From contig NC_134280.1 of assembly GCF_949628215.1 (NCBI RefSeq), forward strand, positions 46,092,621 to 46,156,620: a stretch of DNA of 64,000 nt, in the 5' to 3' direction. The stretch's first letter is position 1. Every line of letters begins with the position of its first letter. The position numbers were made by a program, and so were the translations under genes. The notes beneath the pieces are model-generated. The model did no database searches. It saw nothing but the letters and a program-made list of their open reading frames with translations, and was not told the DNA's origin. This stretch comes from Phalacrocorax aristotelis (lineage: Eukaryota; Chordata; Aves; Suliformes; Phalacrocoracidae). This document shows positions 35,101-47,990 of the stretch, piece by piece.

Positions 35101-38100
35101 ATTAAAGTACAAATAGACCATTGAGACAAAAACATTCTTACATCTCCCTAGTTTGGTAGATAGTGTAAATAAATATGAGATTTTGCCATGTTATTGGACA
35201 AGCCACAACAAATTGAAACTCTCTTAATTCTGTCAGGTTTTCTGGATCTAAGCTGATGCCTGGCCAGAGATGGTGCAGAAAACCACCCCCAGGTCTGTTC
35301 TGCATCTCATTCCCCAGATTGCCAAGGGGCACTGAGCAGCTGAAGCCATCAAGCAGCATTTATTTTTATATTCTTTAAAAACTCCATTGTAGAGAAGTGC
35401 TGGAAAACACCCTTTCTGTTTCTAAAAAGTTTTTGATGTATAAATCTTATTAGTAATATTGATTGTCCAGTCAATCCTCCTGCAAAAACCCTCAGCCCAG
35501 TCCCTGAAAACCACAAAATGATAACTGAAATGAGGCACCTGAACCAAAATTAAGGTAGGATCTCTTATGTACCAGGATCTTCATTCCTAACTCATTACTA
35601 ATTCTTCCATCTCTATCTGTTTATTTGGAGATGAGTTTATATCTCACTGGCTTTCAGAGCAAGCAAGCCCCAACAGCCATCATGGGTGCCTTCTCTTTGG
35701 CTTCCTATTGCATTGGCAGGCACAGCAGGGGTACCATTGGCCTTGTTAAATTAAGATATCATTTTAATAAGCAGCTTCAGCACACAGACATGAGAGAAGA
35801 GAAGCAAAAGTTTGAGGGACTTATGCTCCCCACTCATGCCCGAAGGGTTATTTAAGGTAATTTACAGTAAAGCCCACAGAGGGCAGTAGGACAGTCTTCA
35901 AAAACCTTTTGTAAAGCAGAGCTAGACAAGGAAAACTGCAGAAGAAAAGAAGAGTTTGGTTATTAAGCATGCAGATTTTCTGGGACTGATTTTTTTTTTT
36001 CCCAAGTGTCAATTTTGTAACTGATTAAACAGCAAGTTGTGTTTTCTGTGAAACTCTGGGCAGGCGTCTCCCGTTGCGGACAGAGGGAGCTGTTGGAAGT
36101 GCTGAGTGTTTTCCACCCTCACAGTCACTATAACATCCACACAAACTGAGAAACTGTGTTTTTCCTACTTTCTGTGCAAATTACTTTGCTAAGAGCCGGG
36201 CCTGCTTACTCATCCCATGCAACTATTCCCTGGAGCATGAAGTGGTAATCGGGTTGGGGGTGTTTTAAGTACTGGCTAACCCTATGACTAATAACAGAGA
36301 TAAAGTGAATGTGAGTGTCTAAATTCATGTTAGAGAGATTCAAGGAAGGGAATGGATCCAGATTCCTATGGCTAAGCCTACTTCTGCAATTTCAGGCCTG
36401 GACAGGACTAAAATGAAGAGAAACAAATTCTCTTCTTCAAAGATATCTAAATTACTGGAGGCTCAGCTGCCATAATGCAATTTCAGTAAGTCATGACTGA
36501 ATAAGTGTCTACACTACAGATGAAACGGTGACAAATTTCAGGGCAGGAGTGTATTGCACTTCTGCTAAACTGATGACCACACCACAGGTAACTAGGGAGT
36601 GACAGGGTCTGTGTTTTCTTCTTCAGGGTGAAGTAACAGTGGCTGATGCCCCAGGCAAGAAATCTAACCCAGTGTGTCTATTAGGACCAATAAATTTACC
36701 TTTCCATATAACACTGACAATTGTCATCCTACATGTAGAGAAAGTTCTTGCAGTGTTTTACGTCCTGTGCATCGCTCCGCTAAAGCTTGCCAGGCATCTC
36801 ATGGCCAAGGCAAGCAAAGACACTCATCACTTGCAGATTCGCACGTACATTTAATTTCCTTGCAGGGCTGGTTGAAGCCTTCCCTTTCTAAACACAAGAG
36901 ATTTTTGCATTGCCCTAGAGAAAGAAACCCTGAGAGGCTTCACCGTGAAGGACGCATGGTGTGGCAGCTGATGAAGTGACCTCTGTTTGCAGCTTCTTCG
37001 TGGTCACTGATACTGGAAGAGGGCTGCAGGGAAAAAACACATTGAGGAGAGTAGAGGAAAAGAAAAGGTACTGGCTAGTACCTCTAGAGTAGAGGAAAAG
37101 AAGAGGTAGCTGGAAAATGAGCACTCAAAATTGCTTCCCTCTTGACATGCTGTTTATATTAGCCAGTCATGCATTTTTATTTGTCTGTTTTTTTTCTTTT
37201 TGGCCATTGCTGCTTCTTGGGCTGGCTCTGGTCTGTACTGCAAGTTCTTTGCAAGGAGACATGCAAAAGTTTTCTCCCTCTCTGCTGCCAGAAAAAAATG
37301 TGGGTCATTTCAGAACTCTCAGAGGCGGGGCCAAGAACCCCTCAGCCCTTTTTGTGGCCTCCAGACTCACATCTGCAGATCACAAAAATCTTATCACGCT
37401 GAGATAAGGTTACTGTTTTTATCACAAAGTTATGCGTTTTGATGGTATTATCCTTTTTCCTGAAAGACGTATTAAAGCAGTAGCTAATATGCTCAGGAAC
37501 ACAGCAACAACCTGCAGGGACACGTGTATTGCTATATTGCTTTACAAAATCAGGGCAAGCTAACACAAAAATTGCATCACTGAGGTAAATACAAGAGATA
37601 AAACTCTGCGAGTAATGACACAATAAAACCAGGTATCAACCCATTTCCCTCTCCGTGGCTGGCTGGACTGTGCCCTTCAGTTGCCTTAATTTTTTTTTAT
37701 TCCTCTGGTTTTAAGAAAAGCGTATTCAGGATCTGTCACCATTTGTCTTAGAAAAGCCAAAGGCAAGGAAAAGAGCAGGCTAACTGGCCCTTATCTGATG
37801 CTAAGGATAGACACAGAAACCTCCATGTTTGGTCTGATACAGAAAACAGTTGGGATTAAATTTCTAGATAAAACCACAGGTGAGAATTCTTTTGTATTTT
37901 CATTTATAACAGTTTACACTGCTTCTGTAATAACACCCGCAATAACTACATTTAGTGGTCTGAGGCCACAAAACTTGTGCTACTGCTTGGCTTGAACTCA
38001 GAGCTACAAAGGCAGCATCAGTGTACCCATCCAGCTCAGCTGTGCCCAGCTTCTGCTTTCCTGGACCAAGTGTAATCCTCAAAAGGGAATATTCCCCTCA

Positions 38101-41100
38101 CATACTGTAGTGCTGTCTATCCTTCCTTAGTAACTGCTCATAAATAGTCTTAAAAAAAAAAACAAAACCTAAACAAACAAACAAAACTTTCCTTCACAGT
38201 CAGTTCATGAGAGCTGGAGACCTTTCTGTTCTCCTTCCCTCATTCTCCCCATCTTGTGCAAGAGCTTCAGTAATGTTGCCCTTAAAAAGTCAGTAATTGC
38301 TCCCAGGAACATTGATTGTCCTTGTGTAACTACCAGAACACTCAGGAAACAGCCTAAGACTCTGTGGGACAACATCGGTCTTGCTGAACTCCGCAACACC
38401 AGCTGCCTGAGCTGTACTACTCTTTGATGCCTCATCCAGCTACAATGTGTTTATCTGAACTTGACGTGGCCCAGAAAAGAAATTCCAATTTAAAAATATT
38501 GTTTCAATCCAAACTTCCCAAGAACAGGCTGGGGAAATCATTGCTGTCTGGCTGTGCAAGGGAGTGAATGACAGGGAGCTTTCTGAACTGCCTGAAGTAA
38601 ATCTTCAAGTGAGGCTAGCAGAAATTTATTCTGACATTGAAATTCAAACAACCACATTTGATTGATTGCTGTTTGGAAAGGAGACATAACCAGAAGTTAG
38701 AATAGCACAGGGATCTGATACTTTTAAGCCGGTATTTGTCAATGCTGCTAAGAGTCTATCTTCCCTTCAGAGTAGCATACAGAGAAAAAAAAATTTGTCA
38801 AGGAAAGAAACATGGAAGTGGTTGGGATGGAAGTCAGTTCTCCCAAGACTGGAAATCATTCCAACTTCCCACACAGACCCAGAACCTGAAATACCTTTAA
38901 AGCCAGTGGCCCCCAGACACTTAAATTAAAGCCAGGAAGAGAATCCTCTTGTCCCGAGAGTTGTCCAACCTGCTATTAGTATTTAGAGAATAAAATAAGG
39001 CAGAAACAGTCAACAAGAGTATGCAGGTGCTGCTGCTACCTTTGTTTCTAAAAGGGCTGCCAAGCACCTCTTTTCTTCTTTTCTTATTGAGCAATTTCTC
39101 CTGCCCCTACCACTTGTCTGGCACAGACTGGCAGGGACACTGTCTGGTTTGTCCCACAGGAAGATTACCAATAGCTTGAGACTGGAAGAGGAACTTACTT
39201 GCTCAAAGGTTTGCCTGGTTTTCACAGCTATACTATCTGTGTTCATCTTCTGAAATTTCCATCTCGACCTGTGGTAGCACTACCATGGCGTAATTCCTGG
39301 AAGATGCAAAGTTTTTGAAATCTCCCATAAAAGACTCCCAGCCTCCCTAAGCTTCACTACATTTGGCATGAGAAGGGCTTCCTAATGCCTGTCTCCCCTG
39401 CTACAATACAAGTTTTAAGGAGGAATTTTTGTCCTATCTACCAGAAAACTGTCTTCTTTCACAGCAAGCTGAAAGGTAAACGTACAGCCTTCTCTTCTCA
39501 ACGAACTCAAAAGATGTAGAGAATATCTTCTCTAGACTTCTGATTATTTTTGGTTTTCTCCTCTCAACTCTCTTAAACTAATCTACAGCTTTTAGGAAAC
39601 CTGGCAGCCACAAGTAGGCGTAACACTTGAGCCAAAACCCTACCAGTGCTAAGCAGAAAAAGGAGATTCTTTCAGAGACTATACTCGTGTCTGTTTGTCC
39701 TAGGATAATGTTGGTCTCTTAACAGCAGCAAAGCATTTGAAACACATTCATTTTGCGATCCCTTAAAACTGCTAAAACCTTCCCTACCTGCTGTCCTGCA
39801 AGCCATTACCTACCTTGTATTCGAGAAGTGGATTATTCATTCCTATTTTGTACCTGTCAATATCGAATATTTCTCCATTTGGTCCTCTAGCACCTGAAGA
39901 CCCCTTTGAATTCCGACCCTGTTCTCCCATGTGCTTGTGTGCCCCCCAGCATGACACTGCCATGACGTTTGATACGCATTATCTCTGTTGTGCCTACAAA
40001 ACCATTAATGACAAGACCAACTGACCGGGCAGAGACCCTGCAGCCGCTTCATTGCTCCCTCCCCATTTGATGCAAAGCTGCAAGGGCTGTTCAGTGAATA
40101 GGCTTTTCCATGGGGCTGTGTACCCATGGACTTTCACCTAGGATGTATGTTCGTAGCTGGCTTGTGAGTATCATGTGGAGTACGGAACACCTCAGCCAAC
40201 TTGGAATATAGGACACCTCCTTTTTCTTCCCTGGTTAGTTACTCTGTCAGAAAAAGAGGGCAGACTGCTCTGATAGGATTTCTTCTTGATAGGCCTGCGT
40301 GCCTGTGACTTATTGCCTTGGTATCTTCTATATGCTTACACACAGCTCATTCGTTCTACTTTTTCCAGGAATCGGATCTGGGGTGACTACTACCCAGTTC
40401 TTTTCACCTCTTTCTCTTCTTTCTTCAAATGCCATCATTACATGCACCCTTTTCCTACATTTTGGGATCTTATCTATTTCCTATGATATCTCAAATACTT
40501 CCTAACAATTCTGCAGCTGTCTCAGCTAGTTCCCTCAATGCTGGACTTCATCAAGTGTGCCTGAGCAATCCTAGGATTGCCCTGTGTGCTGAGCAGTGCT
40601 ACACAAAGCCAGCTCCAATCTGCCAGAAGTTCATTCCCTCCAACACTGGTCCTGAGCCAACCCAGTCCTCAAAGCAGAGCAACCACATCCGTGCAATGCT
40701 GGATCTGACCTCATTATTTCTGCCAGATCCCACTGTTTCTTCTCACTCCCTGCATTACAGTGGTGCAGACCCATCCAGGAGGCTGCCACAAAGCTAATTA
40801 GATCTGCTGGTCCTCAGCTGGTTTGATCTAATACACAGGTCATCCATCCCAATATCCAGCGTATCTTTCCCTGCCAGTCAAATAGTGGGGAGTTGTTGAC
40901 TAACAGTCATCCCACTACACTGGCCCAGTTCAAAAAAAGTTAGCAGTGGGAAAAAACTTACTCTTAAAAATTATAGCTGTTGATCATCCCAATCTTTTTT
41001 TCTACTATAGAATAGGCAAATGCCTCACATGTAGTTATGACTATAACCTTACAACACAGTCATACAGCTTGCTCCCACTTTACATCTAAGAAGGAGAGGC

Positions 41101-44100
41101 ACAGAACAATTCAGTGACTTGTCACAGATCCAAGAGAACATGTGTGTAGAAGTACCAACAAGAGATGCTAGCTGTCTTCTCTGAGTTCAGTGCCTCACAA
41201 TGACAGCAGCATCATTTATCCAGAACTAGGATAGCCCAGAAATGAACTATACCTGTGCATAAAGCAAACAAAAATATTTCCCCATACCTTACAGCTGAAC
41301 AAAACACAGCTGGAGTAAAATACTAATATTTTGCTCTTACCTATAGACTTTGCTGGCAAACAGTCAGTCAGATTTTGCCTCTTAATGCTGGACACAGCTG
41401 CAGTTATAACTCTGACAAAAAGGCTGAGGAATTGCTCTCTTTTGTGTTTGTTTACTTTGTCAGGTGTGTTCATTAGACTCAGATTGCATCAAGGAGCTCC
41501 CAGAAAAGCATGTGTAAGAATCACACACCCCCTCACAAGGTTTTCCCATCAAAGGCCATGTCCTTGTGCCCTTGGTTAGGGTCATGTGCCTTCCTTGCAG
41601 TATTCAAAGAGCAGCATGTGCACTGGTTATCAGTCATCAGGTGTGAACCTTCTGGGGTGGAAGAGAGCATTCAGAAGTCACAGCCTGCTAGAAATTTCTG
41701 AAAATCTGATTCCTTAGAGGCTGTCAGGAGTTTTATTACATTTAAGGAAAAGAACAGAGTTTTGTAGTTTTTAGCAAGCCTTTTCTTTGAGAACTCAGTC
41801 TTGGTTCAAACTGTACTGTGTTCAGTCATTTTAACAGTATGATGTTTACTGAGCTGTTAAACAATGATTTATTTTAGGGAACTTCACAAAAGGTTCTAAA
41901 AACATTTAAGAAAATACTTGTAGATCTTCAAGTGACAGGCTGTTCAGCTACTCACTGGTCCAGGTGTCAATAACAATCAGATGTCATTTCCTGGAAGAAT
42001 GCTAGGGCTAACTATGTTTTCCAACCCCTAGTTTCAGATTTGCAAAGACTAGAGGGTTTCTGCAGAGATCACCTCCTAACCTGAGACGGTCACAGCAAAT
42101 TCCCATCCAAGAGCCTGAAGGAATACTTGACACCCCTCTTTCCAAAGCTGATAAATCTCTGGCAAATTGAGGCCCAGCACCCTTTGCAGGGTCTCTCAAA
42201 CCTGCCGAAAGCCAGTCTCTGCTGCTGATGTGTTGACATCATTTTCCAAATAGGATACATGGTGGGAGCAAAAGATTCTGCTTTAGATTTGTTAGTAATT
42301 TTTTAAAATAGCAGGTAAATGTAGTGCCAGTGAACTGAGTCAGGGTACTCATGCCCTGAATTCAGCCAGAAGGGGCATGTCATTTTCAGTTGACAAAGGG
42401 TGCTTTCCCCATGCCACCCCACCATTGTTGCATAGCTTGAAACTGGTGGGTGACTGCAACGGATGAAAGAAATACTTTCAGTCTCTAAGTCTGGAAAGCA
42501 TCTGGCCAGACTTCAGAAAGAGTTGTGCAGCAGAAACTGAGCAGAGGCCGGTTCCATCCAAACCTCCTGTCCAGACTACTGGAATGTGTCCAGGACCATC
42601 ACCACCCTAGCTGACACAGGAAAGGAAATGGAGATCACCAGTATTAAAGATGCGAGCTGCTTGGCTTGAACTTGAGTCAGGTGTCTATAACCAAGACAGT
42701 AGCAGCAGCCTCCATCCTTTGTAAATCAAGGCCTGGGGGAGAGAGGAAGCATGATCTCACTTGCAGTAGTATCAGAGACTTACAAACAAGAGCCTTCACA
42801 TCACATTCCCAATTTTTCAGCCTTTCAGTCTGTCCTGTTATTGTCTGACTGTTCAGTCCAGGAGTATCTTCCCCACCCTTAAGAGACTTTGCTTTAATTG
42901 AATCAAAATTTGAGTCTACTATTAAAAAGTTATTTTACTGGCTAGATTTAGTTCATGTCCCTTCACCCCTTCTCCTCTGCAGTTTTGAATCCATTGCAGC
43001 TGAATAGGGCAATTATCAAGGAAGACACACATAAACCTTCCCTTTGAAATGTATGCATCATTGCCATCTTTCTTCTCTATGCTTTCCCATTTTTCAGTTT
43101 GACTGAAATGGCTTTGTTTCAGAAGTGAGCAAAATTACAGTAACTTTTATGATGGAAATGAGTTACATTTCAAACCAGTTATTTAGAAATGATGAATACC
43201 TCACAGGAAAAACATTAAGTCTGTTGCTGGCCTGGAGATCTTGACTGAAGCAGGCTGTTTGTCCCACAAAGAAACCTGCCTCTTTCCAATTGGAAGCAAG
43301 AAATATTTTGGCAAGCAGAGGCAGCATACGTGGAAGTGTGTTCTGCCTGTTCCCAGGCTGCTTCAGTCTGATGATGGGATTTCATTCACTCTATCTCCAT
43401 GAAAGTCCTTAAGCTTCACAAAATTCAAATATGGAAAAAGAGAGAAGTCAAGAGTATAGTTACATTCAGAGAGAGCGCACAGATTTCCAAACCAGCTCTC
43501 CCTGTTAGCATACTTCAGACCTCTTTGCAGACAGAAAGATACCTCCTTCAGAAAGCACCAGAGTCTAAGCTAATATTAGTCTGCTTTAGTAGTAGTAGCT
43601 AGTTTTAAACCACTCCAGATCTTATCTGCATTACCAACCTTTGAGGCAGGGGCTTTGCTAAATGGCAGTGGTTGTTCAGTACCAAGGAGGCAGTATCATC
43701 TATCACTTACATGTCTCCAGGAGCAGAAGGCACTGGCATGGAAGACCTCCAGCACCAAAGCAGGAGTCAGTTCTTAGCTGTGCTGTCTCACCAGGCACTC
43801 TCTTGTGCTCCAAACCATTGGGGGAAGAGAGATCATTGCTGTCTCCCTTCCAAACCCAGGTACAAGCCACGTGCCTGTCCCACATGGAGAACGCACCAGA
43901 TGCTCCAAAGCGATGCTGGGGAAAAGGCACAGGTGATCCACTGATTAAGTGGTCAAGGTCTGGCCTCTGGTCCAAACCCAATCTTAGTTATGTAAAGAAC
44001 AATTTGCAAGAAGGGAGGAAGAAAATGAGTTTCATTTATGCCTTTCATAGATTTTTCTCCATCTGCTGCTGAGTTACAAGAAAAATGTTTATATTAATAT

Positions 44101-47100
44101 ATACAAAAATATGTAATTCCCTGAGGTCTGTGTATTCCCCATTCCAATGAATAAACCAGAAATTAAAACCAGCATTTACTCTCCACCAAAGATTTTATTA
44201 TCAATAACAGCCATCCTGACTTCCCCTTTTCCAGGAGACTTGTCTTAAAGCTCCAACTTTTAAGAAATAATAAATTTGGTGTTTTTTCAGGGCGTTAGTG
44301 AGTTCAGACTCAATCCACTTCTAGCTTCATGCTACAAACACAGGAGCTAGGAATACATTATTTAAATATGAATAAATAAACACTGATTTCCATAGAGCTG
44401 GGGCATTAAGAAAAACAAAAACAATCACAAAGTTGATAGAGAAATCCAGACCTTGGCATTGCAGAGCTGGTTCACTTTCTCTCCCATTTACATTCAGTCA
44501 AGCTGCCAGCTTGGCTCTCCCTCCCTCTCATCCACTGGGAATATTTATTCACATATGACCAGGCTTCAGATGTTTCCCACAAGACTGATGAGCTAACAAG
44601 TAAAATGTTGGGCCTAGGCTGGTGCAAAGATATTGTGTGTCTGTGTAACTATTAGACCTGTTTTAATGCTCACCTGTAACCCAGAAACAAACAGAAAGGG
44701 AGTGCTTGATGTTGCAGAGCATGTCTGGGGCAGAGGCTGGAAGCAGGTGTGCAGTGTTTGTCCTCCCTCTCCCAAACCACTTCAAAGCCTTGTGCCGGCT
44801 GACAGGAAACTGATTAAATACAGTGTTGTCCTTACTTGAGTAGAGAAGTGTTAAAAACCTTTCCGATGGGCAGGAGGCAACTGGAAGATGCAGTTTGCTC
44901 TAGCCGCTACCAGGCAGGACGTGCATATACAGACACCCAGTCTTTGTCTTGTCTTGCTCATCTAGACATGAAGGAGCCTCCATGTGGAGTTACTCCAGCA
45001 TCACTGAGGACAAATTGGACCTCTTTCTCCAGAATCCCATATTCTTTCAGTTTCCTCTAATGTCATCATGTCCGGGGTATGTGGCAATGAAGGAGAAAGA
45101 GCTGCTTTCATGGACATGTCCAATCCGAAGGCTTGGAGCTTGATTCATACAAGTGCTAATGTCCAGAAGCTACTCTAAACCTCTGGTACTTTTTTAAGAC
45201 TTTGTGCTCTGGTTCACAACCTCTGTCAAAATTAACGGCAACAGTATAAGTAAGGCAGACAGTCATAGCTGTCTGCTTTACTCCTCTGCTGAAGATCATC
45301 ACTCCTACAAGTTGTGGCAACCGCTGGTGAACTTCTGCATCAACTTCTAAGAGAGGTTTAGAAATCTCTGAAACCTTTGCAAAGTCACTGGTGCCAGATT
45401 CAGAACTCGTAGCAGTAGGTGACGTTCATCTCAACAAAGACAAGCAGTACAGTGCCTGTGCTCCAAGTGAAGTGTGCTTTGCTGTAATTTCTCTCCATGT
45501 TCACAGAAAGTACTGAAAGACTACAAGAGGGATGAGATGAAGAAACACAAAGACGCTGATCTTCAGTGACAGAAGTTCATCTGTGCAAGGAGGGGTGTGG
45601 GACCCTACTGAATTGAGAAGTCACCACCACAGTGTGATCTTTCAGTGGTCTGGGGTTAGAAGTGAGTTGAGTATGGTGGTACCTTACCTTTGATATGAGA
45701 CTCAAGTGAGATGCTGTGCTGATCACAATAGTTGATAGTTGAAGTATAGGCCTTTCCCAGTCTGCTCCAAGACTTTTTGTAGAAAAGGTGTGATACATGT
45801 TTTTCTTCACATACTAAATAATCTCATTGCATTCTGAGGGATATTCAAAGCTTTTTGGTGACACAGTTTCATTGTTTTCTCTTAAATATTTAGCTGTGCA
45901 AGATCACGCTGTTCAGGTCTGGAATGTCTCAATATGGAAGAGAGAAATGAGACTGCCTGGAGCTGGGCCCAGCATTTTTCTGTAAAAGTATATTAAATAA
46001 AACAAAGCATTTACAGACATAAATAAGAGATGAAAGATCAGAGGGGAAGAGGAGGAAGCAACCGAAATCTCTCTCCTGCTGTGTCCAGCTTTTAACTCAA
46101 ACACAAATACTAGAGATGGGGGAAAGGGGGCAGAAGAAAAAGAAGAGAATATGATACAGAGAAAAGAATGTGAAGAAGCTGTACATTTCATCACAATCTC
46201 AAACCTGCTAGGGAGACAAATGGAAATAAGCAGGTATCAGTGTGCAGCCTTTTATGGGAAATCTTCCATTCATAGGAATTCTCTTCATTTCTACATGACC
46301 ATGTCTCACTGGTCTTTTTTCCTCACCATTGGCTGATTCTGTATTCACAGTTCCTCTCTACAGTTAACCACAGCAAATATTTTGAGCAAAAGTCACTTTC
46401 CATCTCACACAATATTGGCGAAGAAACCTAACAGAGACCTACCAAGAGAAGACCCAGGGCTAATAAAGTTACTTTAATAATAAAATTATCTCTCTTAAAC
46501 CAGCATATTTAAGGCAAGTGGAAAAGTATGCAACTTTCATCTACAGATCAGAAGGGAATTAACTCCATCTCTTTCAAAATTCACTTTCCTTTCTGATGTG
46601 GTCGATGAGATGGCAGCTGTGGTGGTGGTTTCTGGGTGGGACAGAACTGCTCCCTAAGAACATGATTAAGATCTGCCACTAAACAGCACCAGGTGAGAAC
46701 TTGATTGCTATGGTCTCAAGAAAGAGTCAAGGAGATGGCAGAAGCAAAAGGATTTGCTTTCATTCCAGGGGTGTCCTAAGATAACAATATTTTCATGGGT
46801 TTTGCATCAATGTGTTATGTTCTTTCAGGGAATTACAGCTTTAACTTACTTTCCATGAAACCAAAACATCACTGTAGCCATATTCCTCCTAGAAAACAAG
46901 AACGTCTATGAGTTGCTCTCATACATGCATAAATAGGTGCGGCTAATTTTTTTCAGTTTCCCCATGATTAGGTGATACTGGGATAGGAATGCTCATCCAG
47001 ACAAATACAAAATACTCTTTTTAGCAAAAATGCAGCAGGTGGAAATCTGACGTAAGCAGTCATTGTTGGCATAGAAGTATCTGAACTAGGGTTCGCGTTG

Positions 47101-47937
47101 TTAACCCCTGACATCAAGAAAAGGCAACTGTAAGAGTCTCAGAAGGTCCTAACTTGCAGAGAGAACCAGGCAATGGGAGACTAGGCAAAGTGCCTTTACT
47201 GGTGGTTTTAAAAACAAAATTAAACCACTTACAAATGATTCAGTAAAAATATTACTCAAGTTTCAGCAGTGGTCAAAAACAATCAATCTTAAGGCATACT
47301 GACAAGATGACAAAGATAATGCTGAAAATATAATGGAATTATAGGAATTATAGTAGTCCATCCTCTGAAATAACTGTGTTCAGTTTTCTTTTTTAAAAGA
47401 AACAGCTAAAATAAAATTGAAAATTACAAAGGAGACACTAGGAAGATTAAAAAAGTATCCATATAAAAACACAGAGGGATCCAAAGAAATGGTTCTTTTA
47501 GAAGAGAAGGAAAGCAGGTGAGCAGGGATATGAGAGGGCAGACATAGGCATAACTGTGGAAGAGATGATTTAGGCATACCTAATGACCTCACTTTAAAAT
47601 GCAAGACCCAGAGAGCACCCAGTTAAAGAAGCTCCAAGCGTAAAACTGTCCCACCCACCCACAAAGCTTGCCATTCACTAGTGAAACAGGTAGAGCTGAG
47701 ACAAAGTATTTTGAGTTACGAAGTGCAGAGCACAGTTACACAGATGGCTCCACAGGAATTTATAAGACAGCCCTTGTCTTGAGAACTTGCTTGAGACAAA
47801 GTGCTTGCAGGAATGCGAAAAATCCAGCAGAGATTTATGCAAACAGCAGAAGCACTCTCCATAGTTACACATGGTTATTAACCCAGTGTCCATTTTGATA
47901 GCATTTTATGCTGTCCTCTGAAGCAACAAAGGCTGGG
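32131..47937. other. Intergenic region upstream of ACCS, first part
   Basis: About 15.8 kb with no gene I can support. Open frames are short, overlapping and without recognisable domains. Local items are a short tandem duplication at 37050-37113 and several A/T homopolymers. No tRNA-like or other structured RNA was recognised. Confidence 0.65.
37050..37113. repeat. Imperfect tandem duplication, period about 39
   Basis: AGTAGAGGAAAAGAAAAGGT at 37050 recurs as AGTAGAGGAAAAGAAGAGGT at 37089, each followed by a CTGG within a few bases. It is a small local duplication in intergenic DNA. Confidence 0.65.
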
Positions 47938-47990
47938 CACAGTGATGGGCCTTTGGTCTAAGCCAGCGTGGCCATTCCTGTGCTTGAGTC
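47938..47990 (+). mobile_element. Possible ancient CR1/L3-like 3' tail
   Basis: The stretch GATGGGCCTTTGGTCTAAGC, CAGCGTGGCCATTCCTGTGC resembles the terminal sequence of old amniote CR1/L3-type LINEs (a GGCC-TTGGTCT...CAGTATGGC...TTC pattern). The element body before it is not recognisable by eye. Confidence 0.4.
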